Both the position numbers and the translations under genes were made by a program. Positions 16,634-26,700 of a stretch of 64,000 bases of DNA are shown in pieces. This DNA comes from Calditrichia bacterium. GTDB taxonomy: Bacteria > Calditrichota > Calditrichia > RBG-13-44-9 > J075. The stretch is from contig JANQRS010000047.1 of assembly GCA_028284445.1 (NCBI GenBank), forward strand, positions 1 to 64,000. The letters run 5' to 3'. The first letter of the stretch is position 1; every line of letters starts with the position of its first letter. The notes below the pieces were generated by a model. The model made no database searches. It was given only the letters and a program-made list of their open reading frames with translations, and was not told the DNA's origin.

Positions 16634-18022
16634 CTAACGGATGAGCAGCATTTTCCGCGTGAATGTAAACTGTTTTGCTGACAGCCGGTAAAAGTACATA
16701 CCGCTGGCAACCTGCTCTCCGGTATCACTCCGTCCATCCCAAACATATTGATGAAATCCCGCCGGCTGCCGACCGCTAACTGCCGACCGCACCCGCTCAC
16801 CAAGCACATTGTGGATCGTCAGGCGAATCTCCGCCGCTTCGGGCAAGGCATAGTGAATCGTGGTTGTCGGATTGAAGGGGTTGGGATAGTTTTGCTCAAG
16901 GCCGAAGGCCTCAGGCAGTGCCGGTGTTTCTTCAGTTTCAACTGATACCAGCGGTTGTTCAGCGATCGCTTCTACCTTGTCTACTGCCAGGCCGAGAGCG
17001 TCGAAGCCCCCGATGACGTAAAACTGATTTTGGTAGATGGCTGATGCCATCCAAAGGCGGGGGCTGCTGATTTCCTCGGTCTCGGTTGTCCAGGTATCGC
17101 TGGAAATATCGTAAGAAATAATAGACTGGTAGGTATTGTTGGGATCAGGCGTGCCGTCATTGCTGCCGCCGACACAGTAGATTTTCCCCTTGTAGAATTC
17201 CATCGCGCAACCGGCGACAATATATGGTGGACTGGCCAATTGGCTCCATTGATCGTTGTCCGGACTATATTTGTGGAATTCACCACCCTGGAAGCCAATC
17301 ACGTAAATTTCCCCATTGACGGTAACAGAGCGCATACCGGATAATCCCGGTTTCGGGCTATCGCTCTTTGATGCCCAGGCGCTATCAGGTATGCTATACT
17401 GCCAGGTTTTGAAGGCAATATTTATCAGGTAAATATTATCGCCTTCAACCGCCACCGTGTTCCCCCACTGGACCCAGTTGTTGCTCCGCGGTAGGTCAGT
17501 CCAGGCCCCGGAAGGCAAGTGAAAGCTTTGTGCCGAGCCGGCGCCAGCCGTATATCCGTTAAACAGATAGACGTTATCATCTGCGATGACGGATTCTCGT
17601 CCCCAGTTATTTGCATCCGGAATGGTGTTGTGTGACACCCAGGCGGTGTTTTCCAGGCGATAGACATCGTCGTAAATAGCTGCAGCCCACCAGTCACTGC
17701 TTCCACCAAAAAGGTAAATCTGATCATTCCAAACCTGAGCAGTCGCGGCCCCAATAGCTAAGGGGAGTGAGGGGAGAATTGCAATAGAATCAGGCTGTAA
17801 GTATTGTGGCCAAAAGCCGGAAGAAATGTTTCCGCTAGTGGCGCTGCTTACCCCAACAATCGTTTGCCCAAAGGTACCATTGACAGTGCTCGCTGCACTG
17901 CTCATCGGGCCGCCACCATTGGAAAATACCTCGCGACTGATATTGTTTTGGGCGATTGCCGCAAACGATGTAAACAGGATCAGCAATAATATTCTACCCA
18001 ATTTTTCTAAAGTAGATGACAT
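16634..18022 (-). CDS. secreted Kelch-like beta-propeller protein with FlgD-type sorting domain
   Basis: About 462 residues: a signal peptide (MSSTLEKLGRILLLILF...AIAQ) and a short domain with GTFGQTIVGVSS ... SGFWPQY, a motif common at the start of sorted proteins. Five or six Kelch repeats follow (blocks IYLFGGSSDWWAAA, IYCVGGSND, FYVIGGFDALG). A C-terminal tail with NYPNPFNPTTTIHYALPE ends in KMLLIR. I prefer the ATG at 18022; the frame is open 34 codons further upstream but would overlap the preceding gene. Likely a cell-surface adhesin or recognition protein. Confidence 0.85.
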   Translation of the reverse strand: MSSTLEKLGRILLLILFTSFAAIAQNNISREVFSNGGGPMSSAASTVNGTFGQTIVGVSSATSGNISSGFWPQYLQPDSIAILPSLPLAIGAATAQVWNDQIYLFGGSSDWWAAAIYDDVYRLENTAWVSHNTIPDANNWGRESVIADDNVYLFNGYTAGAGSAQSFHLPSGAWTDLPRSNNWVQWGNTVAVEGDNIYLINIAFKTWQYSIPDSAWASKSDSPKPGLSGMRSVTVNGEIYVIGFQGGEFHKYSPDNDQWSQLASPPYIVAGCAMEFYKGKIYCVGGSNDGTPDPNNTYQSIISYDISSDTWTTETEEISSPRLWMASAIYQNQFYVIGGFDALGLAVDKVEAIAEQPLVSVETEETPALPEAFGLEQNYPNPFNPTTTIHYALPEAAEIRLTIHNVLGERVRSAVSGRQPAGFHQYVWDGRSDTGEQVASGMYFYRLSAKQFTFTRKMLLIR

Positions 18023-18116
18023 GATGCAATAAGTCCTTTCTACAGCCATGATTAACGCAGTACAGGCTGTTCGCTTCTCAATAGATCTAATTGGAATACG
18101 TGGAGATCGAGCGAAA

Positions 18117-18455
18117 TCATTCAATCTCCGGATCGAGCTTCAGACACTGACAAATAAGTGTAAGGTCATCCCTGTTCATGCGAGTTAGGGAAGGCAATGG
18201 CCTGTCAAAATGTCCAGTCAACAGTTCTGCCAGCTGCTTCTTGCTTAACATCTTGTAGCCGCTTTCTTCTGCTTGAAACTCCTTCATAAATTTCTCAAAA
18301 ATACGCCTTTCAGAATGCCCTTGCTGAATGAGTGCCCGATAGCGCTTTTGTTGCTCAGCGTTCAAATCATGGAAAATGAGGGCATCATCTCCATCACTGC
18401 TACGGCGACGATTCATAATCATCTTGATACCGCCATTGATTTTCAAAAAATGCAT
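18117..18455 (-). CDS. small charged protein of unknown function
   Basis: 112 residues, soluble, rich in Lys, Arg, Glu and Gln, with no membrane segment. The middle (LNAEQQKRYRALIQQGHSERRIFEKFMKEF) should be helical. The end (LSKKQLAELLTGHF...LTLICQCLKL) could fold as a second small helical domain. A GGGA lies six bases before the ATG. It is not recognised. It sits between two surface-protein genes on the same strand, 94 bp ahead of the Kelch-like gene. Confidence 0.55.
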   Translation of the reverse strand: MHFLKINGGIKMIMNRRRSSDGDDALIFHDLNAEQQKRYRALIQQGHSERRIFEKFMKEFQAEESGYKMLSKKQLAELLTGHFDRPLPSLTRMNRDDLTLICQCLKLDPEIE

Positions 18456-18502
18456 GGTCCGTCCCTTTTTTGTTGAAAGTTATGGAGACCAGGGATTCGT
18501 TT

Positions 18503-18544
18503 ACATCCCCCATTATCCCCCTTCGAAGGGGGTAATGGGGATGT
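18503..18544. repeat. GC-rich palindromic repeat
   Basis: ACATCCCC...GGGGATGT ends with the TTCGAA centre. The variable stem segment is ATTATC against GGTAAT, so both arms differ from copy 1 in a matched way. It lies 12 bp beyond the stop codon of the Ycf48-like gene. Confidence 0.88.
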
Positions 18545-18556
18545 ATCCTCCAAAAC

Positions 18557-20722
18557 CTACTTCATCAATATCATTCTCCGCACGTCTGTTTGCTCACCGG
18601 CAGTTAATTGATAAAAATAGCTCCCGCTGGAGACCTGCTGTCCATTGTCATCTTTGCCATCCCAGGTGAATGAATGATTGCTTCCGGCCAACTGCCAACC
18701 ACTGACTGCCGACCGTACTCTCCTGCCGAGCACATCGTAAATCGCCAACGTTACATAATCGCTTTTCGAAAGGCTGTAGCGAATAGTCGTCGTTGGATTA
18801 AAGGGATTCGGATAGTTTTGATCCAGCTGAATGCTTGTTGGGATTGCCGTCAGCGGTTCAGTTTCATCAAGACTGGTCATTGTGTAATCGTATTTTAAAA
18901 TGATACCACCAGAAGCGACGATCCAGCCGTGATCGGCATCGATAAAATACCCTTCTGAAAAGGAGGCTGTGGTTGGTGACGACATCACCTCCCAATTGTC
19001 TCCACCATCGGTAGTGCGTGCGAGAACCCCTCTATTGCCGAGGATAAAGCCGGTCATTTGGTCGAGGAAATAGACATCATTGAGAGTTAACGACGTGGGT
19101 GTGTTGATTTTCGCCCAGCTGTCCCCGCCATCTTCAGTTTTATACATAAGGCCTTTGGCGCCAGCCGCCCAGCCGATATTTTGATTAATGAAATAGACGT
19201 CGAAGAATGTTTCATCCGGATGGGGGACGGTGATTTGCTGCCAAAAATCTCCGCCATTTGTGGTTTTCCTGAAGTTGTTCCATCCAACGGCCCAACCATA
19301 ATTGGCGTCGGTAAAGAAGATATCATTAAATCCACCGACGGTATCGAGTTGGGTGATCCAGTTGGCGCCACTATCAGTTGTTTTAAGTATGTCGCCGGCC
19401 CTTACCACCCAACCGGTTGTTGAGTTTATAAAGAAGCCGTCCGTATAAAGATGTTGCTGTGGATCAACCAGGCCCGGGAGCATTTGTTCCCAGGTGTCGC
19501 CACCGTTTATCGTACGCCAAACCTCGCCCTCATACTCGATGCGAAAGCCATGATCCGGATCGGGGAATTCCAGGACTGATATATAGTGTTGAAAGCTACG
19601 GGCGGAATCTACCAGGGTCCAACTGCCGCCGCCATTGGTCGTACGCGCCAGAGCCCCGTCATGTCCACCGGCCCAGCCGTTGTTCTCGTCTGTGAAAGCC
19701 ACCTCAGTGAGCCAGTGCACTCTGAAGCCATCTGCTTCTGAAGTCCAGGTTGCGCCTCTATCCAGCGATTTGTATAACAAACCGACATTCCCACATGCCC
19801 AGACTATGGAGTCGCCTTCAAAAGCAAGGTCATCGATGAAATCGGAACCGGTAAGATCCGTTTCGGCTTCCATCCAGTGGGCGCCACCGTTGCTGGTATA
19901 AAGTATCTGACCATCGGCGCCGGCCGCCACGCCGTCATTTTCATCCCAGAAGTAGATGTCCTGCAGAACGTAAAATGTGCTCACATCGAAGACAACTTGG
20001 GTAGTCCAGGTTTGGCCGCCGTCGTTGGTGTGCAGAATCAGGCCGTCTTCACCGCCGATCCATCCGGTTTGTTCGTCGAGAAAAAAGATAGTGTTAAGGA
20101 ACTTGGGCATTCCGGAATCCGGCAGCTTATTCCAGGTTTCGCCGCCATCAACCGTCTTGTAAACGACAGCTTCTACATTGAACTGGTTCTTGACTCCGGC
20201 TGTCCAGCCGATATTTTCATCCAGGAAAAATACTGCCAGCGGATAATCCGGCAGTTGGGCGTCGGTTAGCGTCCAGGTTTGGCCACCATCTGTGGTCCGC
20301 TCAACGTAGCGGGTATCACCAACAATCCAGGCGTGCATGGGGTCAATCGCATATAAATCGCGCGGCGCACCGCTACCGACCGGCCGCGGTGTCCAGGTGT
20401 CTCCGCCGTCGCTGGTTGTGTAAATTTGAGCACTTAAGCCACTGTTGTACGCCCAGCCATTTTGCGAATCAACGAAATGTAAGTCGCCAAAGCCACCCCG
20501 ATCAGATATAATATGATGCCGAACTTCCCATTCAGTTTGCCCGGGAAAGCGGCGCATAACCGTACCGCCCCCACCCACGGCGATGATCGTGCCGTCCGGC
20601 AAAGCATCTATTCCGCCGAGCGACTGTCCCTGCGGATAGGGATTCTGCCAGTGTAACTGAAATTGCGCGAGCGCTGCTGTGCAGATGCAGATTTGTATGA
20701 TGATATATGTAATTGTCTTCAT
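18557..20722 (-). CDS. secreted Ycf48/BNR-repeat beta-propeller with FlgD-type sorting domain
   Basis: 721 residues: a signal peptide (1-19, ending ALAQ) and about fourteen repeats of the Ycf48/BNR type with the core TxDGGxTW. The repeat units include TTDGGQTWTL, KTVDGGETWNKL and HTNDGGQTWTT, alternating with GWAVG/GWIGG strands. A YPNPFNPTTTIRYSLSKS tail ends RMILMK. This is the layout of extracellular two-layer propellers in FCB bacteria. Binding function is unknown. AGGAA precedes the ATG by six bases. Confidence 0.88.
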   Translation of the reverse strand: MKTITYIIIQICICTAALAQFQLHWQNPYPQGQSLGGIDALPDGTIIAVGGGGTVMRRFPGQTEWEVRHHIISDRGGFGDLHFVDSQNGWAYNSGLSAQIYTTSDGGDTWTPRPVGSGAPRDLYAIDPMHAWIVGDTRYVERTTDGGQTWTLTDAQLPDYPLAVFFLDENIGWTAGVKNQFNVEAVVYKTVDGGETWNKLPDSGMPKFLNTIFFLDEQTGWIGGEDGLILHTNDGGQTWTTQVVFDVSTFYVLQDIYFWDENDGVAAGADGQILYTSNGGAHWMEAETDLTGSDFIDDLAFEGDSIVWACGNVGLLYKSLDRGATWTSEADGFRVHWLTEVAFTDENNGWAGGHDGALARTTNGGGSWTLVDSARSFQHYISVLEFPDPDHGFRIEYEGEVWRTINGGDTWEQMLPGLVDPQQHLYTDGFFINSTTGWVVRAGDILKTTDSGANWITQLDTVGGFNDIFFTDANYGWAVGWNNFRKTTNGGDFWQQITVPHPDETFFDVYFINQNIGWAAGAKGLMYKTEDGGDSWAKINTPTSLTLNDVYFLDQMTGFILGNRGVLARTTDGGDNWEVMSSPTTASFSEGYFIDADHGWIVASGGIILKYDYTMTSLDETEPLTAIPTSIQLDQNYPNPFNPTTTIRYSLSKSDYVTLAIYDVLGRRVRSAVSGWQLAGSNHSFTWDGKDDNGQQVSSGSYFYQLTAGEQTDVRRMILMK

Positions 20723-20763
20723 GGTGTATTCCTGTTATTTGTTGATCGTTATTCGATGCCGTG

Positions 20764-20806
20764 ACATCCCCCTGTATCCCCCTTCGAAGGGGATACAGGG
20801 GGATGT
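20764..20806. repeat. GC-rich palindromic repeat, identical to copy 1
   Basis: 43 bp, identical to 173-215 although 20 kb away. It lies 16 bp behind the stop of the YadA-head-like gene and before the start of the Ycf48-like gene. Identity over this distance implies recent spread or gene conversion. Confidence 0.9.
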
Positions 20807-20821
20807 CTCAATGCTCCAATG

Positions 20822-23347
20822 TCATTGCAGCGTCACCAGCACCTTAATTACCCCGGTGCCGCCGGACAATTCTCCCAGGGCTTTTCCGACAATCGTGCCG
20901 TTTTTTGGATCCTTGTCACGCATGGCGTGGCCGGGTGTTGAGGATGTGACCAGCAGGTCGCCGGGACGAATTGCGCCGTTTTCGGCGGATACCTTGCAGG
21001 GCACAATGCCGACTACCGCCATGGGGATTTCGTTGAACTCCGTAGCCATCTCAGCTATTGAATAGGTGCTTGTGGTGCTTCCCTCAGGCTTCTCCCAATC
21101 CCGCTCCGAGCCAACGAAACCAGGTTTTGTGCTATATATCCCCGCCACCAGGCTGGATCGTGGCTGGCTTGATTTAGTGATTGAATGCAAATCGGTGGGA
21201 TCAATAACCATGACATCTCCGGCTTCAACGCTGGATGCGCCGCTACTAACCGGAAGCATTTCGGCAAAATCGGCGGGACCGGTATAGGAGCCATCGGCAA
21301 AGACGTTGCCATCTGCCTGGATAACAAACTTTAAATCTGCTCCTGCCTGGCATGTAATGAACCGGCCAAATGCAGATGCCTGATCGGTCGTACTGAGGAA
21401 CAATATATCTTCATCGGTCCTCAATCCATCGTTACCGGCGGTAAATCTAACCAATCTGTTTGACGTACCGGTGACATCGCCATCGACGATAAAAGCTGCA
21501 CTGTATCGATGAACAACATTCTGACCCCCGTCAATACGCACTGTGCCAACATCATCTATGTACATGCGTTCCGTTAGTGTGCCACGGGTATCATCCCACT
21601 TCGTGCGAAAACTCAATCTCGGGCTGCGGTTATCGTCGCCAATTGCCGCGAGGGCAATCCGGGCAGCGTTGTGCGATTGTCCGTCCGCAGTTATATTGTT
21701 GAAGTCAATTCTGGCGATATCGTTGAGAGTATTGCCACCTGCATTTGTTACTGATCCCTGTATCTCCAAAGCAGCGACGGCAGAATCTGCGCTCGACTCA
21801 GCGGCGGCGAATGTTAGGTAGCGACTTGCTCCGGCATTGACGCCTGGACTCCCGGTTCCGATGCCAACATCTCCATCACTGGTAATCCGTAGACGCTCGC
21901 TGAAGACAGATGAACCATCCCAATGTCCAAACTGCAAGGGTTGCCCATCCGGCACCGCAAAATCTGCGCTGCTGGCAGCTGAGTAGAAAGAGGGTGTTGC
22001 GCCTGATCCAAAGCTGTGGACATTGGCCGTGGGGTTTATCAAACCGATGCCAATTTTTCCGCTGTTGTAATAAATACCATTGGCCGATTCTTGCCAGGGG
22101 GAGCCGGGAAGTCCCGTCAATCCCGAGCCATCCCCAACAAATGCGGCAGCATTAATAGTGCCGCTAGTATTGATCGTTGTGACCAAGCTGTTTCCAAGCT
22201 CAATACTATTGCTTGCAACAGCGAAGGCTCCGGCGCCGATTGCTGTTGCGTTCGTCAATCCTGAAGAAACGTTCGCGGAAGCGCCAATAGCGGTATTGCG
22301 CGTGCCGTTGTCAAACTGGAAAAAGGTAGCGTCGCCAATTGCAGTATTGCGACTGCCGGTGGTGTTGGCAGCCAATGCTGCATGGCCAATCGCTACATTG
22401 CGGAAGCCGGAGGTGTTGGAGTTTAAAGCCTCTGCTCCCAGCGCGGTATTGTGAGTTCCATTGCGGGTCTCACTGCCGGCGTCATAACCTACAGCGGTGT
22501 TTTTTTGACCCGAAGTAATGTCTCTAAGCGCATTCTTACCGACACCGGTATTCTTGCCGAAGGAACTGGTTGTCGTGAAATTACCGGCATTGGCGCCGGC
22601 AAAGAAGTTGTCTTCGCCATAGCTATGAAGAAACCGGCTGGTATCGGACATGATGACGCCGATTGGTTCATTATTGGTGTCAAGGGTGGTGGCCGGCAGC
22701 TTTAAATTTCCGTCTATCTCGAGCTGTTCTGTCGGATTGCTGGTGCCAATGCCGACATTGCCAACGTCGTAATAAATACCAGCTCCAAAATCCAGCCAGG
22801 GGCTATTTCCACCGCCCCCTTGAATACTGTCGCCAGCGGCAATAACGAACGCATTAGCCGAGGGTGAATAGTTAAGTGTGATATTTGCTCCGGCAAGCAG
22901 TTTGACGTCATCTGTCTGGCCGTTAAAACTGCGAACCACCTGGTCATCGGCAATCTTGCCGCCGGTAACGATGCTATCGGGTATATCTGCCGTATTCAAG
23001 CTGTAGGGTGATGCCGTTAGCTTGGTGCGCGGAGTAAGCACGTCGCCGTTGTATTCAATCTCCAGCCACCAGGATTGATCAAAACTGATGTTGAAAGCGT
23101 TAATAGTGCCGAGTTCTACGCTGAAAACGCCATTTTCAACTGTCACGGTTTGTAATTCATCCCAGGGCGGAACCCCACCGGTTTCGCTGTCAAATAAGCT
23201 GAAGAAGAGCTCGTATTGGCCATCTGCGACAGCTGTGCCTGAGGCGTCGGCAAGAATGCCCTGATAGTTTAAGGTGTTAGGAATTTGCCCGAAAACTGCC
23301 AGCTGTAGCAGCACGAGAAGACTACAAAGATATGATACGATTTTCAT
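20822..23347 (-). CDS. secreted fibre-like protein with YadA-head-type repeats
   Basis: 841 residues with a signal peptide (1-20). A beta-sandwich begins IPNTLNYQGILADASG, a common opening in FCB surface proteins. It is followed by GNVGIGTSNPTEQLEIDG tail-fibre motifs and then a stretch of 14-residue repeats with NTAIG/NVAIG/NTALG cores (about 255-370), which form left-handed beta-rolls in YadA heads. More GIGT..NP units follow. The C-terminus (VEAGDVMVIDP, RPGDLLVTSSTPGHA) resembles the terminal domain of trimeric fibres. There is no FlgD tail. Probably a trimeric surface fibre. Confidence 0.78.
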   Translation of the reverse strand: MKIVSYLCSLLVLLQLAVFGQIPNTLNYQGILADASGTAVADGQYELFFSLFDSETGGVPPWDELQTVTVENGVFSVELGTINAFNISFDQSWWLEIEYNGDVLTPRTKLTASPYSLNTADIPDSIVTGGKIADDQVVRSFNGQTDDVKLLAGANITLNYSPSANAFVIAAGDSIQGGGGNSPWLDFGAGIYYDVGNVGIGTSNPTEQLEIDGNLKLPATTLDTNNEPIGVIMSDTSRFLHSYGEDNFFAGANAGNFTTTSSFGKNTGVGKNALRDITSGQKNTAVGYDAGSETRNGTHNTALGAEALNSNTSGFRNVAIGHAALAANTTGSRNTAIGDATFFQFDNGTRNTAIGASANVSSGLTNATAIGAGAFAVASNSIELGNSLVTTINTSGTINAAAFVGDGSGLTGLPGSPWQESANGIYYNSGKIGIGLINPTANVHSFGSGATPSFYSAASSADFAVPDGQPLQFGHWDGSSVFSERLRITSDGDVGIGTGSPGVNAGASRYLTFAAAESSADSAVAALEIQGSVTNAGGNTLNDIARIDFNNITADGQSHNAARIALAAIGDDNRSPRLSFRTKWDDTRGTLTERMYIDDVGTVRIDGGQNVVHRYSAAFIVDGDVTGTSNRLVRFTAGNDGLRTDEDILFLSTTDQASAFGRFITCQAGADLKFVIQADGNVFADGSYTGPADFAEMLPVSSGASSVEAGDVMVIDPTDLHSITKSSQPRSSLVAGIYSTKPGFVGSERDWEKPEGSTTSTYSIAEMATEFNEIPMAVVGIVPCKVSAENGAIRPGDLLVTSSTPGHAMRDKDPKNGTIVGKALGELSGGTGVIKVLVTLQ

Positions 23348-23519
23348 TTTTTGGATCTCCTGTCAAATGTTGGGGACTAGAGATTAGAGATTTGAGACTC
23401 GAGATTCGTTGGTTGCCTCCGTTCTCATCTATATTGGGAAATTGGGCAGGCAAGAATCGACCAGGATTGCGACAATTGCTGCAAATATTCAGACATCGAG
23501 GGGAAAAGGGGGAGTTTTA

Positions 23520-23769
23520 GACAAGATTAACAGGATTAACAGGATTGAAAGAGAATACTAAAATGATAGAAACCCGTCGATACAGATGCACACGGATCTT
23601 CACAGATCCACACAGATGGAAAAGAGGAATTAAAGGATAAAAGACCTCTACCGGATTCTGGTTTTCTCGCTCTTTATACTCAAAAATCATCAGTGTTCAT
23701 CCGTGAAAATCTGTGGGGATCCGTGTCGAAGGGGTTCAATCTTTATCCTGTCATCCTGTTCATCCGGTC
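23520..23769. repeat. 250-bp imperfect inverted-repeat element
   Basis: Outer arms at 23520-23550 (two AACAGGATT units) and 23738-23769 (ATCCTGTCATCCTGTTCATCC) pair imperfectly. Inner arms of about 49 bp at 23571-23619 (CACACGGATCTTCACAGATCC...) and 23688-23736 (TTCATCCGTGAAAATCTGTG...) also pair. No ORF or transposase is inside. It fills the gap between the fibre gene and the hybrid sensor gene. Non-autonomous repeats of this wording are widespread in environmental bacterial genomes, as I remember them. Confidence 0.7.
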
Positions 23770-23779
23770 AAAAAATGGC

Positions 23780-26700
23780 TTAGGATGATTTGACTTGCTT
23801 TACAAATTCCGAAGGGGAGATATCAAAGCGTTCCTTGAACAGTTTTGCGAAATAGGAAGGATTACTGAAGCCGACTTCCAGGGCGATTTCAGAAACATTG
23901 CCGGCCTGCTGTTCCAGAAGCTGTTTTGCACGGTTTAGTCTCACACCACGCATAAGATCAACCGGGCTGAGGCCGGTGAGTGCCCGTACTTTCCGCTGCA
24001 GCTGACGTACGCCGATATGTAGAGAGTAACTCAACTTTTCCACGCCGTAGTCTTCTTCGGCCATATTCTCCTCGAGGAGGGTCATAAGCTTCTGCAGAAA
24101 TTGTTCATCAACCGAGCTTGTCGCAACTTCCCGAGGTTGCAGGATGCCTTCGCGGCGAAAGCGATCCCGTAATTTTTGACGCTGTTCGATGAGATTCTTG
24201 ACGCGCAGTTTCAGCTCCCGGGGGCTAAAGGGTTTGGTCAGATAATCATCTGCGCCGATCTCCAGTCCGCTGAGCTTGCTTTCCTCTCCGGCTTTGGCCG
24301 TTAAGAGGATGACTGGAATATGGCTGGTTTTAATATTCTGCTTCAAGGCCTTGCATACCTGGTAGCCGTCCAGTTTTGGCATCATTACATCGCTAATGAT
24401 GAGGTCCGGAATAACTTCGATGGCGGTATCGATGCCCTGTTGCCCGTCGCTGGCCTCTACGATATGATATTGCTCGCTTAAATGGCTGCGAATATAGCTG
24501 CGCATATCCGGATGGTCATCAATAACCAGGGCAATGATTTCGTTGCTGCCTGGATTACCGTCTGTGCCCCTGTCTCGCGTCAAGCTTGCTGTGGGCTCAG
24601 ACAGCAGGTTCAGCGTAACTGTTGGCGTGGCTGCCGATGATGCTTCATCCGCAAATTCGTCCGGTGAAAAATGGGCTTTGCCAAGCGGCAGGCGTATTTC
24701 AAAGGTCGTGCCTTTTCCCTCGGCACTCTTCGCCTTTATTTCGCCGTAGTGGCGTTTTACCATCTCCATGGTTAAGGCCAGACCAATGCCGGTGCCTTCA
24801 TGCTCCCGTGATAAGGCATTGTCCACTTGATAAAAGCGGTCAAATATGTGGGGAAGTTGCTCCGCAGGTATGCCGATGCCACTATCGGAAAATCGAATAA
24901 TCGCTTCCGAATTCGATACTTCGCTGTCTTTTTCTGATTCACCAATTGTTACTCTGACCTTAACTGTCCCACCACTTTCTGTAAATTTGAAAGCATTTGA
25001 AAGCAGGTTGAGGACGATCTTGTCAAATTTATCTGCATCGTAGTAGAGATTGCGATTTAACCGCTGCTCAGTCTGTTCATCGCAGTCAAATCGCAACGAG
25101 ATGTTCTTTTGGTCTGCGAGTGACGAAAATGAAACCACCAGACCCTTGAAATACCTGATGAAATCTCCCTGACGGACCCGTAAGGGCATTTGATTGGTTT
25201 CTAATCGGGAGAGGTCAAGCAGTTGATTTATCAAGTGAAGCAGTTTTCCGGCATTGCGGTGAACCATGCCTAATTCGCTGCGGCTGGTGCTATCCTGAAT
25301 ACGTGCAATCACGTTTTCCAGCGGTCCAAGAATCAAGGTCAGCGGGGTTCGAAACTCGTGAGAAATATTTGCAAAGAAGCGGTTCTTGACGTTGTCGATT
25401 TCCAATAAATTTTGCGCTTGAAGTTCTTTTAGCTTGAGATTGTTTTCCATGCGAATACGATTGGTTTCGATACGCCGCCAGGTATAGAGGGCAAGGCCAG
25501 CCAAGAGGATATAAAACAAATAAGCCCAACCGCTTTTCCACCATGGGGGAAGAATGTTTATGATGATCGAATCGCCGGTTCTATTCCATAAACCATCGCT
25601 ATTGCTTCCCTGAACCCGGAAAACATAATCACCTGGGGATATATTTGTGAATGTTGCCAGCTGATCGTCGCCGTATACCCAGTCATCTTGAAATCCCTCC
25701 AGTTTGAAGCGATACTGATTGGCGTCCGGACGGGTATAGTCAAGTGCCGCAAATTCGAAGGAAAATGTATTTTCAGAGTGCCGGAGCGTCAATTCATTGC
25801 TATGGAGAATTGAGCTGGTCAGTAGGGAATCTCCTTTTTGGCGGTGGCCCTCGGGATTTGTGCTGAAATCCACGGATTCATAGAACATACGTATGCCGGT
25901 GATATGTACCGGGGGCGGGTAGGGATTGTCCTTTACTGCTTCCGGATTAAAAACGGTGATGCCATTTGAACCGCCGAAGATCATTTCACCTGAATTGACT
26001 TGCAGCGTTGTGTTTGACAGGTCACTTTGATGCATCCTCCGTTGAATCCAACCATCGCCCTGATCATATACCCGAAGCGTACCGTTTGAAGGGGAAAAGC
26101 AAAAAAGCGCAGCGTTACTTTGCATCCAGAGGTTGCCGCTCGCATCGGCTTCTATGCCAAAGATCGTAGAGGCTGAATATGGTGCGGCCAGTGGTACTTC
26201 ATGGTAGGTGCCTTGCGCTTTGTCGAAGCGATACAATCCGCTATCGGTCCCAAGCCACAATGTGTTCTGCTTACCTTTATGAATCGCGTGAACATTGAAC
26301 CCAACCGACTTTTGCATAGCAGCTGTTGGGGGATAGTACTGAAATGTTGTATCCGATAACTGAAGGCGATTCAAACCGTTACCAGTGCCAATCCAGAGAA
26401 ATGGAGTATCAAATTGCTCAATTGTCAGGATTCTGTTATGGCTTGGAGAGGAAGTATCACCAGGGATATGCTCATAGCGCTTGAATTTATTTGTGCTTCG
26501 ATTATAGCTGTTAAGGCCCTTCGCCGTGAAGCCGATCCAAATAGTGCCGGCGTGATCCTCGAATAGCACCTTCGCGAGGCTGATACTGAGGCTTTGTTTG
26601 TCAGCAGGGTTATGCAAGTAATTTTGTATCCTGCCGGTTTTAGGATCGAAGCGATTTAAGCCGCTTTTCATATTGGACGCCACCCAAACAGACCCATCGG

